In this document: positions 1-8,578 of the stretch, one piece after another
Position numbering within the stretch: position 1 is the first letter of the stretch
How the letters are laid out: every line of letters starts with the position of its first letter
Source: Oscillospiraceae bacterium
Lineage (GTDB): Bacteria; Bacillota; Clostridia; UMGS1883
DNA length: 33,097 nucleotides
Direction: 5' to 3'
Assembly (NCBI GenBank): GCA_015068735.1
Contig: SVJW01000017.1
Location: 1-33,097 of the forward strand
Notes under the pieces: model-generated
The model's input: the letters and a program-made list of their open reading frames with translations, nothing else
Databases searched by the model: none
Told to the model about the DNA's origin: nothing
Translations under genes and position numbers: made by a program

Positions 1-195
1 GGGTGGAAAGGCGGGGTAAGAGCCCACCGACATTGCGGTAACGCTTTGTGCCATGTAAACCCCATCCGAAGCAACGCCGACAGGATTGGTTTGTCCGACC
101 TATAATCCGACGGGCGGCTGGAGCCGTATAGAGATATACGGCGTAGATAGATGACCGTTTTAAATGACAGAACTCGGCTTACAGGATTACTCATA
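1..195 (+). ncRNA. rnpB: RNase P RNA (bacterial type A), 3' part
   Basis: This is the catalytic RNA of RNase P, which removes 5' leaders from pre-tRNAs. Conserved type A segments appear in the right order: GGTAAGAGCCCACCG at about 16-30, GTGCCATGTAAACCCC at about 49-64 followed by CCGAAGCAA, TAGATAGATGACCG at 144-157, and the 3' signature GACAGAACTCGGCTTACAG at about 167-185. The 5' half lies outside the window. The 3' end is placed near 195 by comparison with the family and by the terminator that follows at 208; the exact end is inferred. Confidence 0.92.
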
Positions 196-207
196 ACTTA
201 AAAGAAA

Positions 208-236
208 AAGGAATGCAATATGCATTCCTTTTTTTG
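208..236 (+). terminator. Intrinsic terminator after rnpB
   Basis: A perfect 10-bp stem (AAGGAATGCA, 208-217, with TGCATTCCTT, 221-230) and a 3-nt loop run straight into a T tract (228-235). It lies between rnpB and the convergent permease gene. The A-rich left flank means it could also stop transcripts arriving from the minus strand. Confidence 0.9.
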
Positions 237-237
237 T

Positions 238-1176
238 TTACAACAACCCAAATTGTTTCAATACAAACACCCACAGGAAAACCGTTACTATACAAAGAGT
301 TGTGGAGAACGCAACAATTTGTGCGGCTAAATCTCCGTCGCTGTCCATCTGAAGTGCCATGGGATATGACGAAACAGCTGTTGGAGACGCCAGCGCAGCA
401 ATGAGAAGTGCTATATCTCCCCCACGCATTCCCAAAGAAGCTGCAATAGATATTCCTATAAACGGCATCACAATAAGCTTTCCTGAAATTGCCGCTATAA
501 GCTGTTTTATATTACCCTTGACTTTCTTCAGGTTAATTGATGCGCCCAAAAGAATAAGTGCAAGGGGTGTTGCAATTTTTGCAACATCGTTTACTGATAT
601 AGACACAATTTGCGGCAGTCTGATTTTTGAAATAAGCGTAACTAATCCTATCGCCGAAGCAATTATAAGGGGATTTGTTATAATTCCCTTTATAATTTTT
701 TTAAACTGGGGTTTTCCTCCGCGAAAAATTTCCAGCACGATTACCGACATTACATTCAAAATGGGAACCACTATAGCCGCGGCAATGGATATTTTACCTG
801 CAATTTCTTCACCGCATAACGATACGCAAAGCGGAACTCCGAAAATTACAAAATTACTGCGGCACATTCCCTGTATCATTGCACCGCGTTTCTTGTTATC
901 CTTTTCTCCAAGGCAAACAAACACTGTTGCAAGTACAAAGGAAAAGAATATCACACCGGATGTGTAAAGTGCCGTTTCGATATTTTTCACATCATCAATA
1001 GATGATCTATAGATATTATTAAATATAAGTACCGGAAGAAAAACCTTGAAAACTACGCTGTTCATTTTCTTCACGGTACTTTCATCAATAACATTTGTTT
1101 TTCTTATAAAAGCACCTACAAGCATTAAAATCAGAAGCGGTGCTACAACTTCAAAGGAGACTTTCAAATTTTCCAT
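238..1176 (-). CDS. AEC-family transporter (auxin efflux carrier / malate permease type)
   Basis: This is a 312-residue integral membrane protein of the AEC family, secondary carriers for organic acids such as malate or lactate. The N-terminus (VAPLLILMLVGAFIRK, then FKVFLPVLIFNNIYRS) and the C-terminal ALASPTAVSSYPMALQM motif are characteristic, and about ten hydrophobic segments are visible. Length is normal for the family. It begins 2 nt after the stop of the 2-hydroxyacid dehydrogenase, with a TGGAG ribosome site, so the two are translationally linked. The pairing suggests it moves a 2-hydroxy or 2-oxo acid handled by that enzyme; this is inference from context only. The substrate cannot be read from the sequence. 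Confidence 0.88.
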   Translation of the reverse strand: MENLKVSFEVVAPLLILMLVGAFIRKTNVIDESTVKKMNSVVFKVFLPVLIFNNIYRSSIDDVKNIETALYTSGVIFFSFVLATVFVCLGEKDNKKRGAMIQGMCRSNFVIFGVPLCVSLCGEEIAGKISIAAAIVVPILNVMSVIVLEIFRGGKPQFKKIIKGIITNPLIIASAIGLVTLISKIRLPQIVSISVNDVAKIATPLALILLGASINLKKVKGNIKQLIAAISGKLIVMPFIGISIAASLGMRGGDIALLIAALASPTAVSSYPMALQMDSDGDLAAQIVAFSTTLCIVTVFLWVFVLKQFGLL

Positions 1177-1178
1177 AC

Positions 1179-2138
1179 TTAGCTCCAGACATCATTTCGT
1201 GATTCGCCTTTTACAAAGGCTTCTATATTTTCTGCAGTCATGGAGATACATCTTTTTCTTGCTTCAACCGATGACCACGCCGTATGCGGAGTATAAACTA
1301 TTCGCTCACGGTTTTTGATATTCATAATCGGAGAATTTTCTGTGGGAGGTTCTGTTGTGAATACATCCAGTGCCGCACCACTGATAATTCCGCTGTCAAC
1401 CGCGTCTGCAAGGGCTTTTTCATCGATTACCGCACCTCTGCCCACGTTGACGATGTAGGCGGTATTTTTCATCATTTTAAGTTCTTTCTCGCCTATAAGG
1501 TGCATTGTTTTTTCATTAAGCGGAGCGTGTACGGATATAATATCGCACTCTTTAAAAAGAGTTTCAAGGGGAACATTTTCATACTTTTCCCTTCGAACAG
1601 CACCGCTGATGCTCGAATAACAAACCTCTGCACCAAATGAAGTGGCACAGTCTGCTACGGCACGGCCTATTGCCCCCATTCCGATAATGCCCCACTTCTT
1701 CCCCGCTATTTCAAAAAACGGACGACCAAGATGATTGGCAACACCGCTTTTTGAATAGTCCCCGCATTTTACAAAATCATCATAATAACGCAAATTTTCC
1801 ATAAGCATGAAAAGAAGTGCAAACGTATGCTGACACACACTTTCAACACAGTAGCCTGGAACGTTTCTCACACGGATGTTACGCTCTTTACAATATTCAA
1901 TATCGATATTATTGTAGCCGATAGCGAACACGCATATCAGTTTAAGATTTTTCGCATATTGCAAAACATCTCTGCTAAGAAGCACCTTATTTATTACAAC
2001 AACATCGGCGTCTTTTATACGCTCGGGAACTTCTTCGGGTAGTGTGTTTTTGTATTTTACACATTCTCCGAGGCGTTCAATACAGGAAAACTCCATATCA
2101 TCGCCCATTGTCGCTGTATCAAGAAGAACTATTTTCAT
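1179..2138 (-). CDS. NAD-dependent D-2-hydroxyacid dehydrogenase (hydroxypyruvate reductase-like)
   Basis: A 319-residue member of the D-isomer 2-hydroxyacid dehydrogenase family, which interconverts 2-oxo acids and D-2-hydroxy acids with NAD(H). The Rossmann nucleotide motif GMGAIGRAVAD sits near residue 154. The family catalytic set is present: Arg in NVGRGAVIDE, Glu in DVFTTEPP and His in YTPHTAWSS. Length is typical. The overall look is nearest to glycerate dehydrogenase/hydroxypyruvate reductase, but substrate cannot be assigned without a phylogeny. Its ATG overlaps the ricT stop (TGATG), with GGAGG 7 nt upstream. It is an unusual metabolic passenger at the tail of a murJ-holB-ricT operon. 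Confidence 0.87.
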   Translation of the reverse strand: MKIVLLDTATMGDDMEFSCIERLGECVKYKNTLPEEVPERIKDADVVVINKVLLSRDVLQYAKNLKLICVFAIGYNNIDIEYCKERNIRVRNVPGYCVESVCQHTFALLFMLMENLRYYDDFVKCGDYSKSGVANHLGRPFFEIAGKKWGIIGMGAIGRAVADCATSFGAEVCYSSISGAVRREKYENVPLETLFKECDIISVHAPLNEKTMHLIGEKELKMMKNTAYIVNVGRGAVIDEKALADAVDSGIISGAALDVFTTEPPTENSPIMNIKNRERIVYTPHTAWSSVEARKRCISMTAENIEAFVKGESRNDVWS

Positions 2139-3010
2139 CAGTTATCCTCCAGTTTTTTAAGCTCCTTTATATCTGCATCCTGGTTGTCATTCTGTCTGTT
2201 ATGTTTAAGAATCTTAAGATCGGCAAAATTGAACTCCATAACCTGGGATTCGCCCTCACCGTCAAGCTTAACCTTTGCAATACCTTTAAGAATTGTCGTG
2301 CTCTGCACAATACCCTTACCCTGAGGTGTAGACACAACGGCACCTACCGAGGGCGCAATTTTTGAAAATTCATCGTAGCAATTCTGTTCGTATTTAAGAC
2401 AGCACATAAGTCTTCCACAGTTGCCTGAAATCTTTGTGGGATTAAGAGAAAGCCCCTGCTCCTTCGCCATTTTGATTGAAACAGGATGGAATCCGTCAAG
2501 ATAAGTGCTGCAGCAAAGACTTCTTCCGCAGATACCGATACCGCCCAGCATCTTCGCTTCGTCACGGATACCAATCTGGCGAAGTTCAATTCTTGTTCTG
2601 AATACCGATGCAAGATCCTTTACAAGTTCACGGAAGTCTACTCTTCCCTCAGCGGTAAAATAGAACAAAATCTTATTTCCGTCAAATGTATATTCAACAT
2701 CTACAAGCTTCATATCAAGATTATGTGATGCGATTTTTTCTTCACAAATCACGAAAGCTTCCTGCTCTTTTTTCTTATTCTTTTCTACCTGCAACTTATC
2801 ATTTTCCGTTGCTATACGAACTATCTCCTTAAGAGGGGAAACAATTTCTTCTTCAGAAACTTCCTTTGCAGGCATGGACACTTTTCCGTATTCAAGCCCT
2901 CTTGAAGTTTCTACAATAACTGCTTCGCCAATCTGAGGATCATGTTTTCCGGGAGCAAAAAAGTATGCCTTGCCCGTATCTTTAAATTTAACTCCTACTA
3001 CTTTTACCAT
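2138..3010 (-). CDS. ricT: PSP1-domain protein RicT (YaaT)
   Basis: 290 residues. RicT is a subunit of the RicA-RicF-RicT complex, which in Bacillus binds [4Fe-4S] clusters, promotes maturation of polycistronic mRNAs with RNase Y, and influences sporulation and competence. The PSP1 C-terminal core is clear, with the cysteine-rich stretch GICGRSLCCSTY followed by SGNCGRLMCCLKYEQ (roughly residues 157-210); these are the family's cluster ligands. The C-terminus is Lys/Asp/Glu-rich. GGAGGATATCC precedes the ATG. It overlaps the holB 3' end by 23 bp, matching the conserved holB-ricT order of Firmicutes. The complex and sporulation roles are family knowledge. Confidence 0.92.
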   Translation of the reverse strand: MVKVVGVKFKDTGKAYFFAPGKHDPQIGEAVIVETSRGLEYGKVSMPAKEVSEEEIVSPLKEIVRIATENDKLQVEKNKKKEQEAFVICEEKIASHNLDMKLVDVEYTFDGNKILFYFTAEGRVDFRELVKDLASVFRTRIELRQIGIRDEAKMLGGIGICGRSLCCSTYLDGFHPVSIKMAKEQGLSLNPTKISGNCGRLMCCLKYEQNCYDEFSKIAPSVGAVVSTPQGKGIVQSTTILKGIAKVKLDGEGESQVMEFNFADLKILKHNRQNDNQDADIKELKKLEDN

Positions 3011-3980
3011 GGATATCCTCCCAACAATTTATAAGCATATTTGTTATCCACAACTCATAATTCATGGACTTATTAAGTTGTGAACGGGTTTTTGCCACTC
3101 TTTCTATTACACTGAGAACAGATGAAAGAGTTACTTTAGAAGAAAAGCTGTTTAATAATTCAATCATATCGCTGTTTATTACGCGACCGCCTGTTTTAAG
3201 AGCTACTATGTCACGCATAAACGCGGTATATAAATCAAAATACAAATCGCAACCTGTAAATTTTGCCTTACTCTTTACCCCGAAAGCATCTGCCGCTTTT
3301 ATAATCGAAAGCCTGTCGCCTGCTAAGGAGCTTACTTTTTCAAACATATTTTTTCTTGTTTCAAAGAACTCCTCATCTTCGCAGATTTCTATTGCTCTAC
3401 CGATTACACCACCGCTGTAAAGAGCTACAAACTGAGCAATATCACGTTTTAAAGGATACTGTCGCAGAATATAGTCGTGTATTTCTTTTTCGGAGAAAGG
3501 TTCAAATTCAACTCTTGTTCCTCTGGATCTTATGGTAGGAAGAAGGTTCTTCACGTTTTCTGACAAAAGTATTATAACTGCATACTGCGGAGGCTCCTCA
3601 AAAGATTTCAGCAGTGCGTTTTGTGCCGCATCATTCATACTGTCGGCGTCGCGTATTATGAAAATTTTCTTTTCTGAAAGCGCCGGCTTTATATAAAGTT
3701 CTTCATTCATGGCACGGATAACATCCACGCCGATACTTCCCTCTTCGTTAATAATCATGAGGTCGCTGTGGGTGTTTGCCGCGTGTTTTTTACAGTCGGG
3801 ACATTCTCCGCAGGGCTTTACACTTCCTGTGCAATGTATTGCGTTGGCAAATATCCTTGCAGCAGTAAATTTCCCTACACCTTTTACCCCTTCAAAAATA
3901 TATGCCTGTCCAATTCTTTTGTTACGGGCACTTTGAAGAAGTGAACGAAAAGCCGTTTGCGTTGTGAGATAATTAGCCAT
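2988..3980 (-). CDS. holB: DNA polymerase III delta' subunit
   Basis: 330 residues, a clamp-loader subunit of the replicative polymerase. The AAA+ region starts with QAYIFEGVKGVGKFTAAR (P-loop at residues 31-37) and carries a four-Cys zinc site (C50, C57, C60, C63). FIIRDADSMNDAAQNALLKSFEEPP is the family core. The SRC motif reads PTIRSRG, with Gly in place of Cys, a small departure from the consensus. The C-terminal collar domain is present. The start overlaps the end of the DUF5693-like gene by 8 bp (ATGGCTAA), and ricT follows with overlap, so the gene is embedded in a tightly coupled operon. Confidence 0.93.
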   Translation of the reverse strand: MANYLTTQTAFRSLLQSARNKRIGQAYIFEGVKGVGKFTAARIFANAIHCTGSVKPCGECPDCKKHAANTHSDLMIINEEGSIGVDVIRAMNEELYIKPALSEKKIFIIRDADSMNDAAQNALLKSFEEPPQYAVIILLSENVKNLLPTIRSRGTRVEFEPFSEKEIHDYILRQYPLKRDIAQFVALYSGGVIGRAIEICEDEEFFETRKNMFEKVSSLAGDRLSIIKAADAFGVKSKAKFTGCDLYFDLYTAFMRDIVALKTGGRVINSDMIELLNSFSSKVTLSSVLSVIERVAKTRSQLNKSMNYELWITNMLINCWEDIHGKSSRS

Positions 3981-6000
3981 TTTTACTAATCTCCAAATTA
4001 TACTTCTTTATTATCCATTTGATAAACTTAACAATAAAAGCATTTACCATAATTGCAACAAGAGATACTACAGCACCTATCAAAAGTCCGTTAAAGAGTC
4101 TTGAATAAATGATTTCCGCCGAAGTAAACACATGGCAGAAGCTGTTTATTACAGAGGCAAACAGTATTGAACTTCCCACCGCAAAGCCCCACTTAAGAAG
4201 CTGTATATTACTATTTTTAGCGTAATATACAAACAGCACGAGCGCAGGCCAGCCAATTAAAAATTCCTTTGTTCTGGGACGGGCTGCCATTACATCGGCA
4301 ATACTGTTTCGCATAAAGGCTTCAATGGGAGAAATGCTTGTAACATTTCCGCTGCGGATAAGATAAATCAGTGCTACCACCATAATTCCTACACCAATGA
4401 TTACCCAATAAACTTTTATCTCCTTATTGAGGAACTCGATGGTTTTTCTAAGGCAACTGCCTTTTTCTTCAATAAAGATAAGTCCGTAAGCTATTACGCT
4501 GTACATTATGGGCAGAATCAGAGAAATTTTAATTCCGCGGAAAATAATAGAATTAAGATAATAGTCAAGTCCGGAAAGAAGTGCAGACTGTACAAATCCG
4601 CAAATAGAAAGAATCACAACCGTTACTGCCACGGTAGTTATTGCAAGCAGTACGGAAGAAAGTTTCTCCCTCATTGTTTTGATATATCCCATTACTACTG
4701 TAATAGCAAAGCATGGTGCAATCATTGCAAACAGTGTCGGATAAAGACTAACCAAAGCAGTAGGTGCAACGAGTGTGAATCCACCGCCAAGCAATGCAAG
4801 AATGATACCTGCTATTTCCAATTTTTTCATCCTGCGAAGGGAAAGTATTTCAAGCATTGTAATACCCATTACAACCATAAGCATCATAGCAATTGCTGAA
4901 GTATTTTCTCTTTCTACTTCGTAGTCATATTGAGTATTGTATTCTTTTGTGTTATATCCGATACTCTCAAGTTTTTCAATAACAAGTTTTGTTGCTTCGT
5001 TTGTTTTATCACTTTTTATCTTATATGAATCCTGACTGCTTGTAAACTGGTTTATTATTACCATTCTTAAGTTTCTGTCTACGACAGAATTCAAAACTCG
5101 ATGATAGCGGGCACTCACAAGGTCAGCATCTTTAAAGTCCACCGTTTCATAGCTTCTTAAAACTCTGCCATCCGCCGCTTCTATCAGTTTATCATAACCT
5201 ACGGGGCGTTGGTTTGAAAGCTGTTCCTGGGTCTCTGTTACAACGAGATAAAGGTTGTATTCTCTTATCAATTCACACATAGCGTTATAATTTTCTTCCG
5301 CGTGTAAAGATTTATCGCTGAACATAGCGTTGTTTTTAAGATTCACATACTTAACATCGTACTTTTCAATAATCTCTTCGATATAATCAATGTATTTTGT
5401 ATTTGAAAAAGCACCGAACATCATAGTAAGAGAAATATCAAATCCGTGATTAGATGCGTTTTCTATTTTTTCTTCATTAAAGCCGATTGCAAACCTTTTT
5501 TCGTCTGTTCCACCCTCGTAAATTACATAAACATCTGCGCCACTTTCTGTTTCCTTCTTGGTTATTTCTTCAGCGGTATACTTGGCATTTAACCACTTAT
5601 CAAGAAACGCCTTTGCTTCCGGACGCTTTGTTATTATGACAAAGCTTTCCATACGAATTTTTGAGTCATCTTCCAGAAGTTTTACTATTTCCTCACTGTC
5701 TGAATCATATTTTGTTCCGATGTCTTTATAATTCATACACGTTAAAAATCCCGAAGAAATAAGCGTACTGAGGCTTTCTTCCCCTATACTTACAGCGGTT
5801 ACACCAATTTCCTTATTTTCTTTAAGGGTAGCTTCAAGCTCTTCACCGTTAAGTGCCTGATATGCGCTGTTGTAGTTAAATGAAAAAACAATGTCGTTAT
5901 TTATTCTTTCGTTCTCTGTTCTTGCAGCAAACGACGGAATCATCATCGCCGCAAGGATAAGCACTATCAAAGCACGGATTATAATATGTTTTTTATTCAT
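3973..6000 (-). CDS. DUF5693-like polytopic membrane protein
   Basis: 675 residues. I recognise the architecture of the clostridial DUF5693 group; biochemical function is unknown to me. A signal/anchor (HIIIRALIVLILAAMMIPSFA) is followed by a soluble extracytoplasmic domain of about 350 residues and then about ten transmembrane segments. The start is set at the ATG at 6000, since GAGGAG lies 7 nt upstream; the longer GTG-initiated frame to 6015 would begin inside that site. It overlaps murJ by 8 bp and holB by 8 bp. Such tight coupling to the lipid II flippase gene suggests a role in envelope polymer export or assembly, an inference from position and topology only. Confidence 0.8.
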   Translation of the reverse strand: MNKKHIIIRALIVLILAAMMIPSFAARTENERINNDIVFSFNYNSAYQALNGEELEATLKENKEIGVTAVSIGEESLSTLISSGFLTCMNYKDIGTKYDSDSEEIVKLLEDDSKIRMESFVIITKRPEAKAFLDKWLNAKYTAEEITKKETESGADVYVIYEGGTDEKRFAIGFNEEKIENASNHGFDISLTMMFGAFSNTKYIDYIEEIIEKYDVKYVNLKNNAMFSDKSLHAEENYNAMCELIREYNLYLVVTETQEQLSNQRPVGYDKLIEAADGRVLRSYETVDFKDADLVSARYHRVLNSVVDRNLRMVIINQFTSSQDSYKIKSDKTNEATKLVIEKLESIGYNTKEYNTQYDYEVERENTSAIAMMLMVVMGITMLEILSLRRMKKLEIAGIILALLGGGFTLVAPTALVSLYPTLFAMIAPCFAITVVMGYIKTMREKLSSVLLAITTVAVTVVILSICGFVQSALLSGLDYYLNSIIFRGIKISLILPIMYSVIAYGLIFIEEKGSCLRKTIEFLNKEIKVYWVIIGVGIMVVALIYLIRSGNVTSISPIEAFMRNSIADVMAARPRTKEFLIGWPALVLFVYYAKNSNIQLLKWGFAVGSSILFASVINSFCHVFTSAEIIYSRLFNGLLIGAVVSLVAIMVNAFIVKFIKWIIKKYNLEISKNG

Positions 6001-7507
6001 CTTTTTTCTCCTCACTGTGAGTTTGTACGTTTTTACTTTTTAAAATGACTTTTGCTATACCGCTAAGCATAAGCACCGCACAATATACCACTCCGCAAAG
6101 CACAAGCGGTATCAGGAAAAGAATCCTGTCTTCCGTCAAAGCCGGAAGGATTATCTTACATATTGTAAAAACAACAAAGGCGCATACACCTGCAAAAAGG
6201 ATTTTCAGCACATTTATTCCCAATGCTCTGTCCATATAATTTCCCGTTACTTTTTTCATTGCAAGAGCAATGTTTACAGCATATATTGTAAATAAAACTG
6301 TAGTTGTTGCCGCAATTGCAACTACTCCGTAACTTCCTGCAAAAATATTTATAAGCGGTTTAAGTGCGATAACTGCAATCGTTCCGATTACTGTATAGGA
6401 ATACTTTCCGTCAAGATATAAAATCTTATTAAAAAGTTCCTGACACACATACCCGAATGAACCGAGGGTATATACTGCAAAAAGGATTCCTGTAGTTTTT
6501 GCAAGTTCGGGAGTAAACTCCCCTCTTTCGTACAAAAGCGATATTATATTTCCACCGAAACAGCTTGTAACAAGTATAAACGGTACAAATATGGAAAGCA
6601 TTATCACAATCATATTTTTCAAAAGGGACTTCACATAGTCAATGTTTCCCTCCTCGTAATTTTTACTGATTGAGGGGAAAACAACATTGCTCATTGCCAC
6701 TACAAACACGCTTGCTATTGTTATGAAAAGGTTAGAAGCGTAATTTATTGTAGACGCCATACCGCTGTCGCCGCTTACAAAGGCTTTATCAATCATAAAG
6801 CAAACCTGAAACATCATATTGGATATGAAAATCCAGATAAGCTCGCTGTTTTTTTCACGGATAACGGTTTGTTTATTTTGTTTTACAAAGAATCGGTAAC
6901 CTTTTTTATAAAATGACGGTAGCTGAATAAGGATGTGTAAAAACCAACCTATTGTTGTAACAATTCCCACTGTTGTAATATCCACATTCGGCATAAACAG
7001 TGAACATATTATCACAACGTTAAAAGGAAGACTCATAATCGAGCTGATGAAGAAAATCTTGTTATTCTGCAGAACGCCCGAAATAATATATGCGATAAGA
7101 ACACACCATAACGACGGAAGCATTATGTACATAAGCTTAACCGCCAGAGAAACATTTTCTGCGTTAAGCCCCGGCAAAAGCATATTTACAATGGGCTTTG
7201 CAAGAATATACATAAGCGCTGTTACAATCAATGTCACAACAGTGGTCTTTCCCATAAAGCGCGACACATAGGCACGTTTTTGCGATTCATCGGAATTTTC
7301 TGCTTTATTAAGATTTTTTATAACAAGGGTTGAGAGCGCAACACCTACACCCGTAAATATCAGATTTACCAGCCCGAAAATCTGAAAATACATATCTGTT
7401 TCCACGCTTGCGCCAAACACGGATGCAAATACAATATCCCTGAAAAACCCCAGCCCCTTGGCAAGAAGTATTCCAAGAACAACCACTATATAAGTTAATC
7501 CGTTCAC
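5993..7507 (-). CDS. murJ: MurJ/MviN-type lipid II flippase
   Basis: About 504 residues with some 14 hydrophobic segments, of the MOP-superfamily flippases that move lipid II across the cytoplasmic membrane for peptidoglycan synthesis. The family N-terminus is evident: LAKGLGFFRDIVFASVFGASVETDMYF, where Arg and Asp/Glu positions are conserved. Length is typical. The GTG at 7507 is preferred, with AGGCGGTG upstream; an in-frame ATG at 7525 lacks a recognisable ribosome site. It is the first gene of a six-gene operon behind the promoter at 7550-7578. Some relatives flip other undecaprenyl-linked oligosaccharides, so the exact lipid substrate is inferred. Confidence 0.9.
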   Translation of the reverse strand: MNGLTYIVVVLGILLAKGLGFFRDIVFASVFGASVETDMYFQIFGLVNLIFTGVGVALSTLVIKNLNKAENSDESQKRAYVSRFMGKTTVVTLIVTALMYILAKPIVNMLLPGLNAENVSLAVKLMYIMLPSLWCVLIAYIISGVLQNNKIFFISSIMSLPFNVVIICSLFMPNVDITTVGIVTTIGWFLHILIQLPSFYKKGYRFFVKQNKQTVIREKNSELIWIFISNMMFQVCFMIDKAFVSGDSGMASTINYASNLFITIASVFVVAMSNVVFPSISKNYEEGNIDYVKSLLKNMIVIMLSIFVPFILVTSCFGGNIISLLYERGEFTPELAKTTGILFAVYTLGSFGYVCQELFNKILYLDGKYSYTVIGTIAVIALKPLINIFAGSYGVVAIAATTTVLFTIYAVNIALAMKKVTGNYMDRALGINVLKILFAGVCAFVVFTICKIILPALTEDRILFLIPLVLCGVVYCAVLMLSGIAKVILKSKNVQTHSEEKKDE

Positions 7508-7549
7508 GCTTTCACCGCCTATCATTTAAACACAACTTTTCAACTATAT

Positions 7550-7578
7550 ATTGTACACCATTTTAGTGAGATAGTCAA
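7550..7578 (-). promoter_or_regulatory. SigA-type promoter of the murJ operon
   Basis: On the minus strand TTGACT (7573-7578), a 17-bp spacer and TACAAT (7550-7555) lie about 45 bp upstream of the murJ start. No terminator separates the upstream regulator gene from it, so some read-through is possible. Confidence 0.75.
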
Positions 7579-7597
7579 GTTTTTGTGAGATGTAGTT

Positions 7598-8422
7598 CTA
7601 ACCATTCTTTTTATATTTCAGCGGAGTAGTCCCTTTTAACCGTTTAAAAACTTTTCCGAAATACGGAGCACTTGAAAAGCCCACTTTCTGTGAAACTTCT
7701 TCAATAGATAAGTCAGTCGTTTTAAGAAGCTTCAAAGATTTTTCAACTCGTTTTATATTTATGTATTCGCTTACAGTACACCCGAATGAATCATGAAATT
7801 TTTTGTACAAAACACTTTTTGACACATTGATATTTTCCGATATAGTGCGGATACTTAAGTCTTCTGAAAGGTTTTCATTTATAAAATCTTCAGCACGCTG
7901 AATACATTCATCAAAATCGGGCTTCAGCATATTTTCAAGCAAAATATGCTTTGCAAGCATAATTGCAATGTTAAACACACTCTGTATTTTTTCGGAATCA
8001 AAAAGAGGAATTTCCTCGTAATATTTTTCCATTTTCGCAAAATCAAGTCCCAAATCCGATATATATTTTTCAAGGGACGTAAAGTCTGTGTTCAGCTTCA
8101 TTTCACCAAAAATGACATAACCTATTATTGCATCGTTATATATAATAGGTGCCGCCGCATCAATAAGCCCTGCGTGACAGATGTGCATCTGCGCCCTTTT
8201 TGTTTCTTTGCACTTTTCCAGAAGAATGATGTCGGAATGCGTACAGGCTTTTTTACCTGAAGGTGTATTCTGAATAAATTCACAGTAAAAATTTCGTTCT
8301 CTGTGCGCCCTTCCGCTGACAAAAGAAAAGTCCGCCTTCAAGAGATTCATATTGATGTCTGTCGCCTTATAAAAGTCTTCCAGCGTTTTAGAAATTTTCT
8401 CAAGATCATAGTTTATAATCAT
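7598..8422 (-). CDS. AraC-family regulator with PocR sensory domain
   Basis: 274 residues. The N-terminal 160 residues match the PocR ligand-binding domain: FYCEFIQNTPSGKKAC near 45-60, then HICHAGLIDAAAPII near 80-94, followed by IIGYVIFGEMK. C47, C60 and C82 are conserved-type cysteines. The C-terminal 100 residues are an AraC double helix-turn-helix ending VGFSSAPYFGKVFKRLKGTTPLKYKK. Proteins of this layout sense small molecules such as polyols. The ATG at 8422 has AGGTGAT upstream; a GTG at 8431 would be an alternative. It is transcribed divergently from the DegT gene pair 157 bp away, so it is the likely regulator of that pair; that role is inferred. Confidence 0.88.
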   Translation of the reverse strand: MIINYDLEKISKTLEDFYKATDINMNLLKADFSFVSGRAHRERNFYCEFIQNTPSGKKACTHSDIILLEKCKETKRAQMHICHAGLIDAAAPIIYNDAIIGYVIFGEMKLNTDFTSLEKYISDLGLDFAKMEKYYEEIPLFDSEKIQSVFNIAIMLAKHILLENMLKPDFDECIQRAEDFINENLSEDLSIRTISENINVSKSVLYKKFHDSFGCTVSEYINIKRVEKSLKLLKTTDLSIEEVSQKVGFSSAPYFGKVFKRLKGTTPLKYKKNG

Positions 8423-8439
8423 TTTTATCACCTGATAAA

Positions 8440-8467
8440 ATTATATCATACGGTGTGATTTTGTCAA
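8440..8467 (-). promoter_or_regulatory. Promoter of the PocR/AraC gene with palindromic spacer
   Basis: On the minus strand TTGACA (8462-8467), a 16-bp spacer and TATAAT (8440-8445) form a near-consensus promoter. The spacer holds an imperfect palindrome, ATCACAC-C-GTATGAT (8445-8459, 6 of 7 pairs matching), placed where a bound protein would block polymerase. It is a good candidate operator, possibly for autoregulation. Confidence 0.72.
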
Positions 8468-8537
8468 TAAATTTCATAGTTTTGGAATATAGTTATAGAA
8501 TCAAGGAATAAACTATCTTTTTTTGTTACTACTCTTA

Positions 8538-8570
8538 TGGTAATATAAGACTATAAATATATAAGGAGGA
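8538..8570 (+). promoter_or_regulatory. Possible extended -10 and ribosome site for the DegT pair
   Basis: TGGTAATAT (8538-8546) looks like an extended -10; no good -35 is found at the right distance, as expected for an activator-dependent promoter. AAGGAGGA (8563-8570) lies only 3 nt from the ATG at 8573 but 9 nt from the ATG at 8579, which favours the second start. Confidence 0.35.
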
Positions 8571-8578
8571 AAATGAAT

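Noticed and set aside
264..275. Long frames on the plus strand over the permease, dehydrogenase and other minus-strand genes (for example 359-967, 14260-14820, 21755-22696, 22940-23725)
   Set aside because: They are antisense shadows of well-recognised genes, lack ribosome sites and have compositions that do not resemble proteins.
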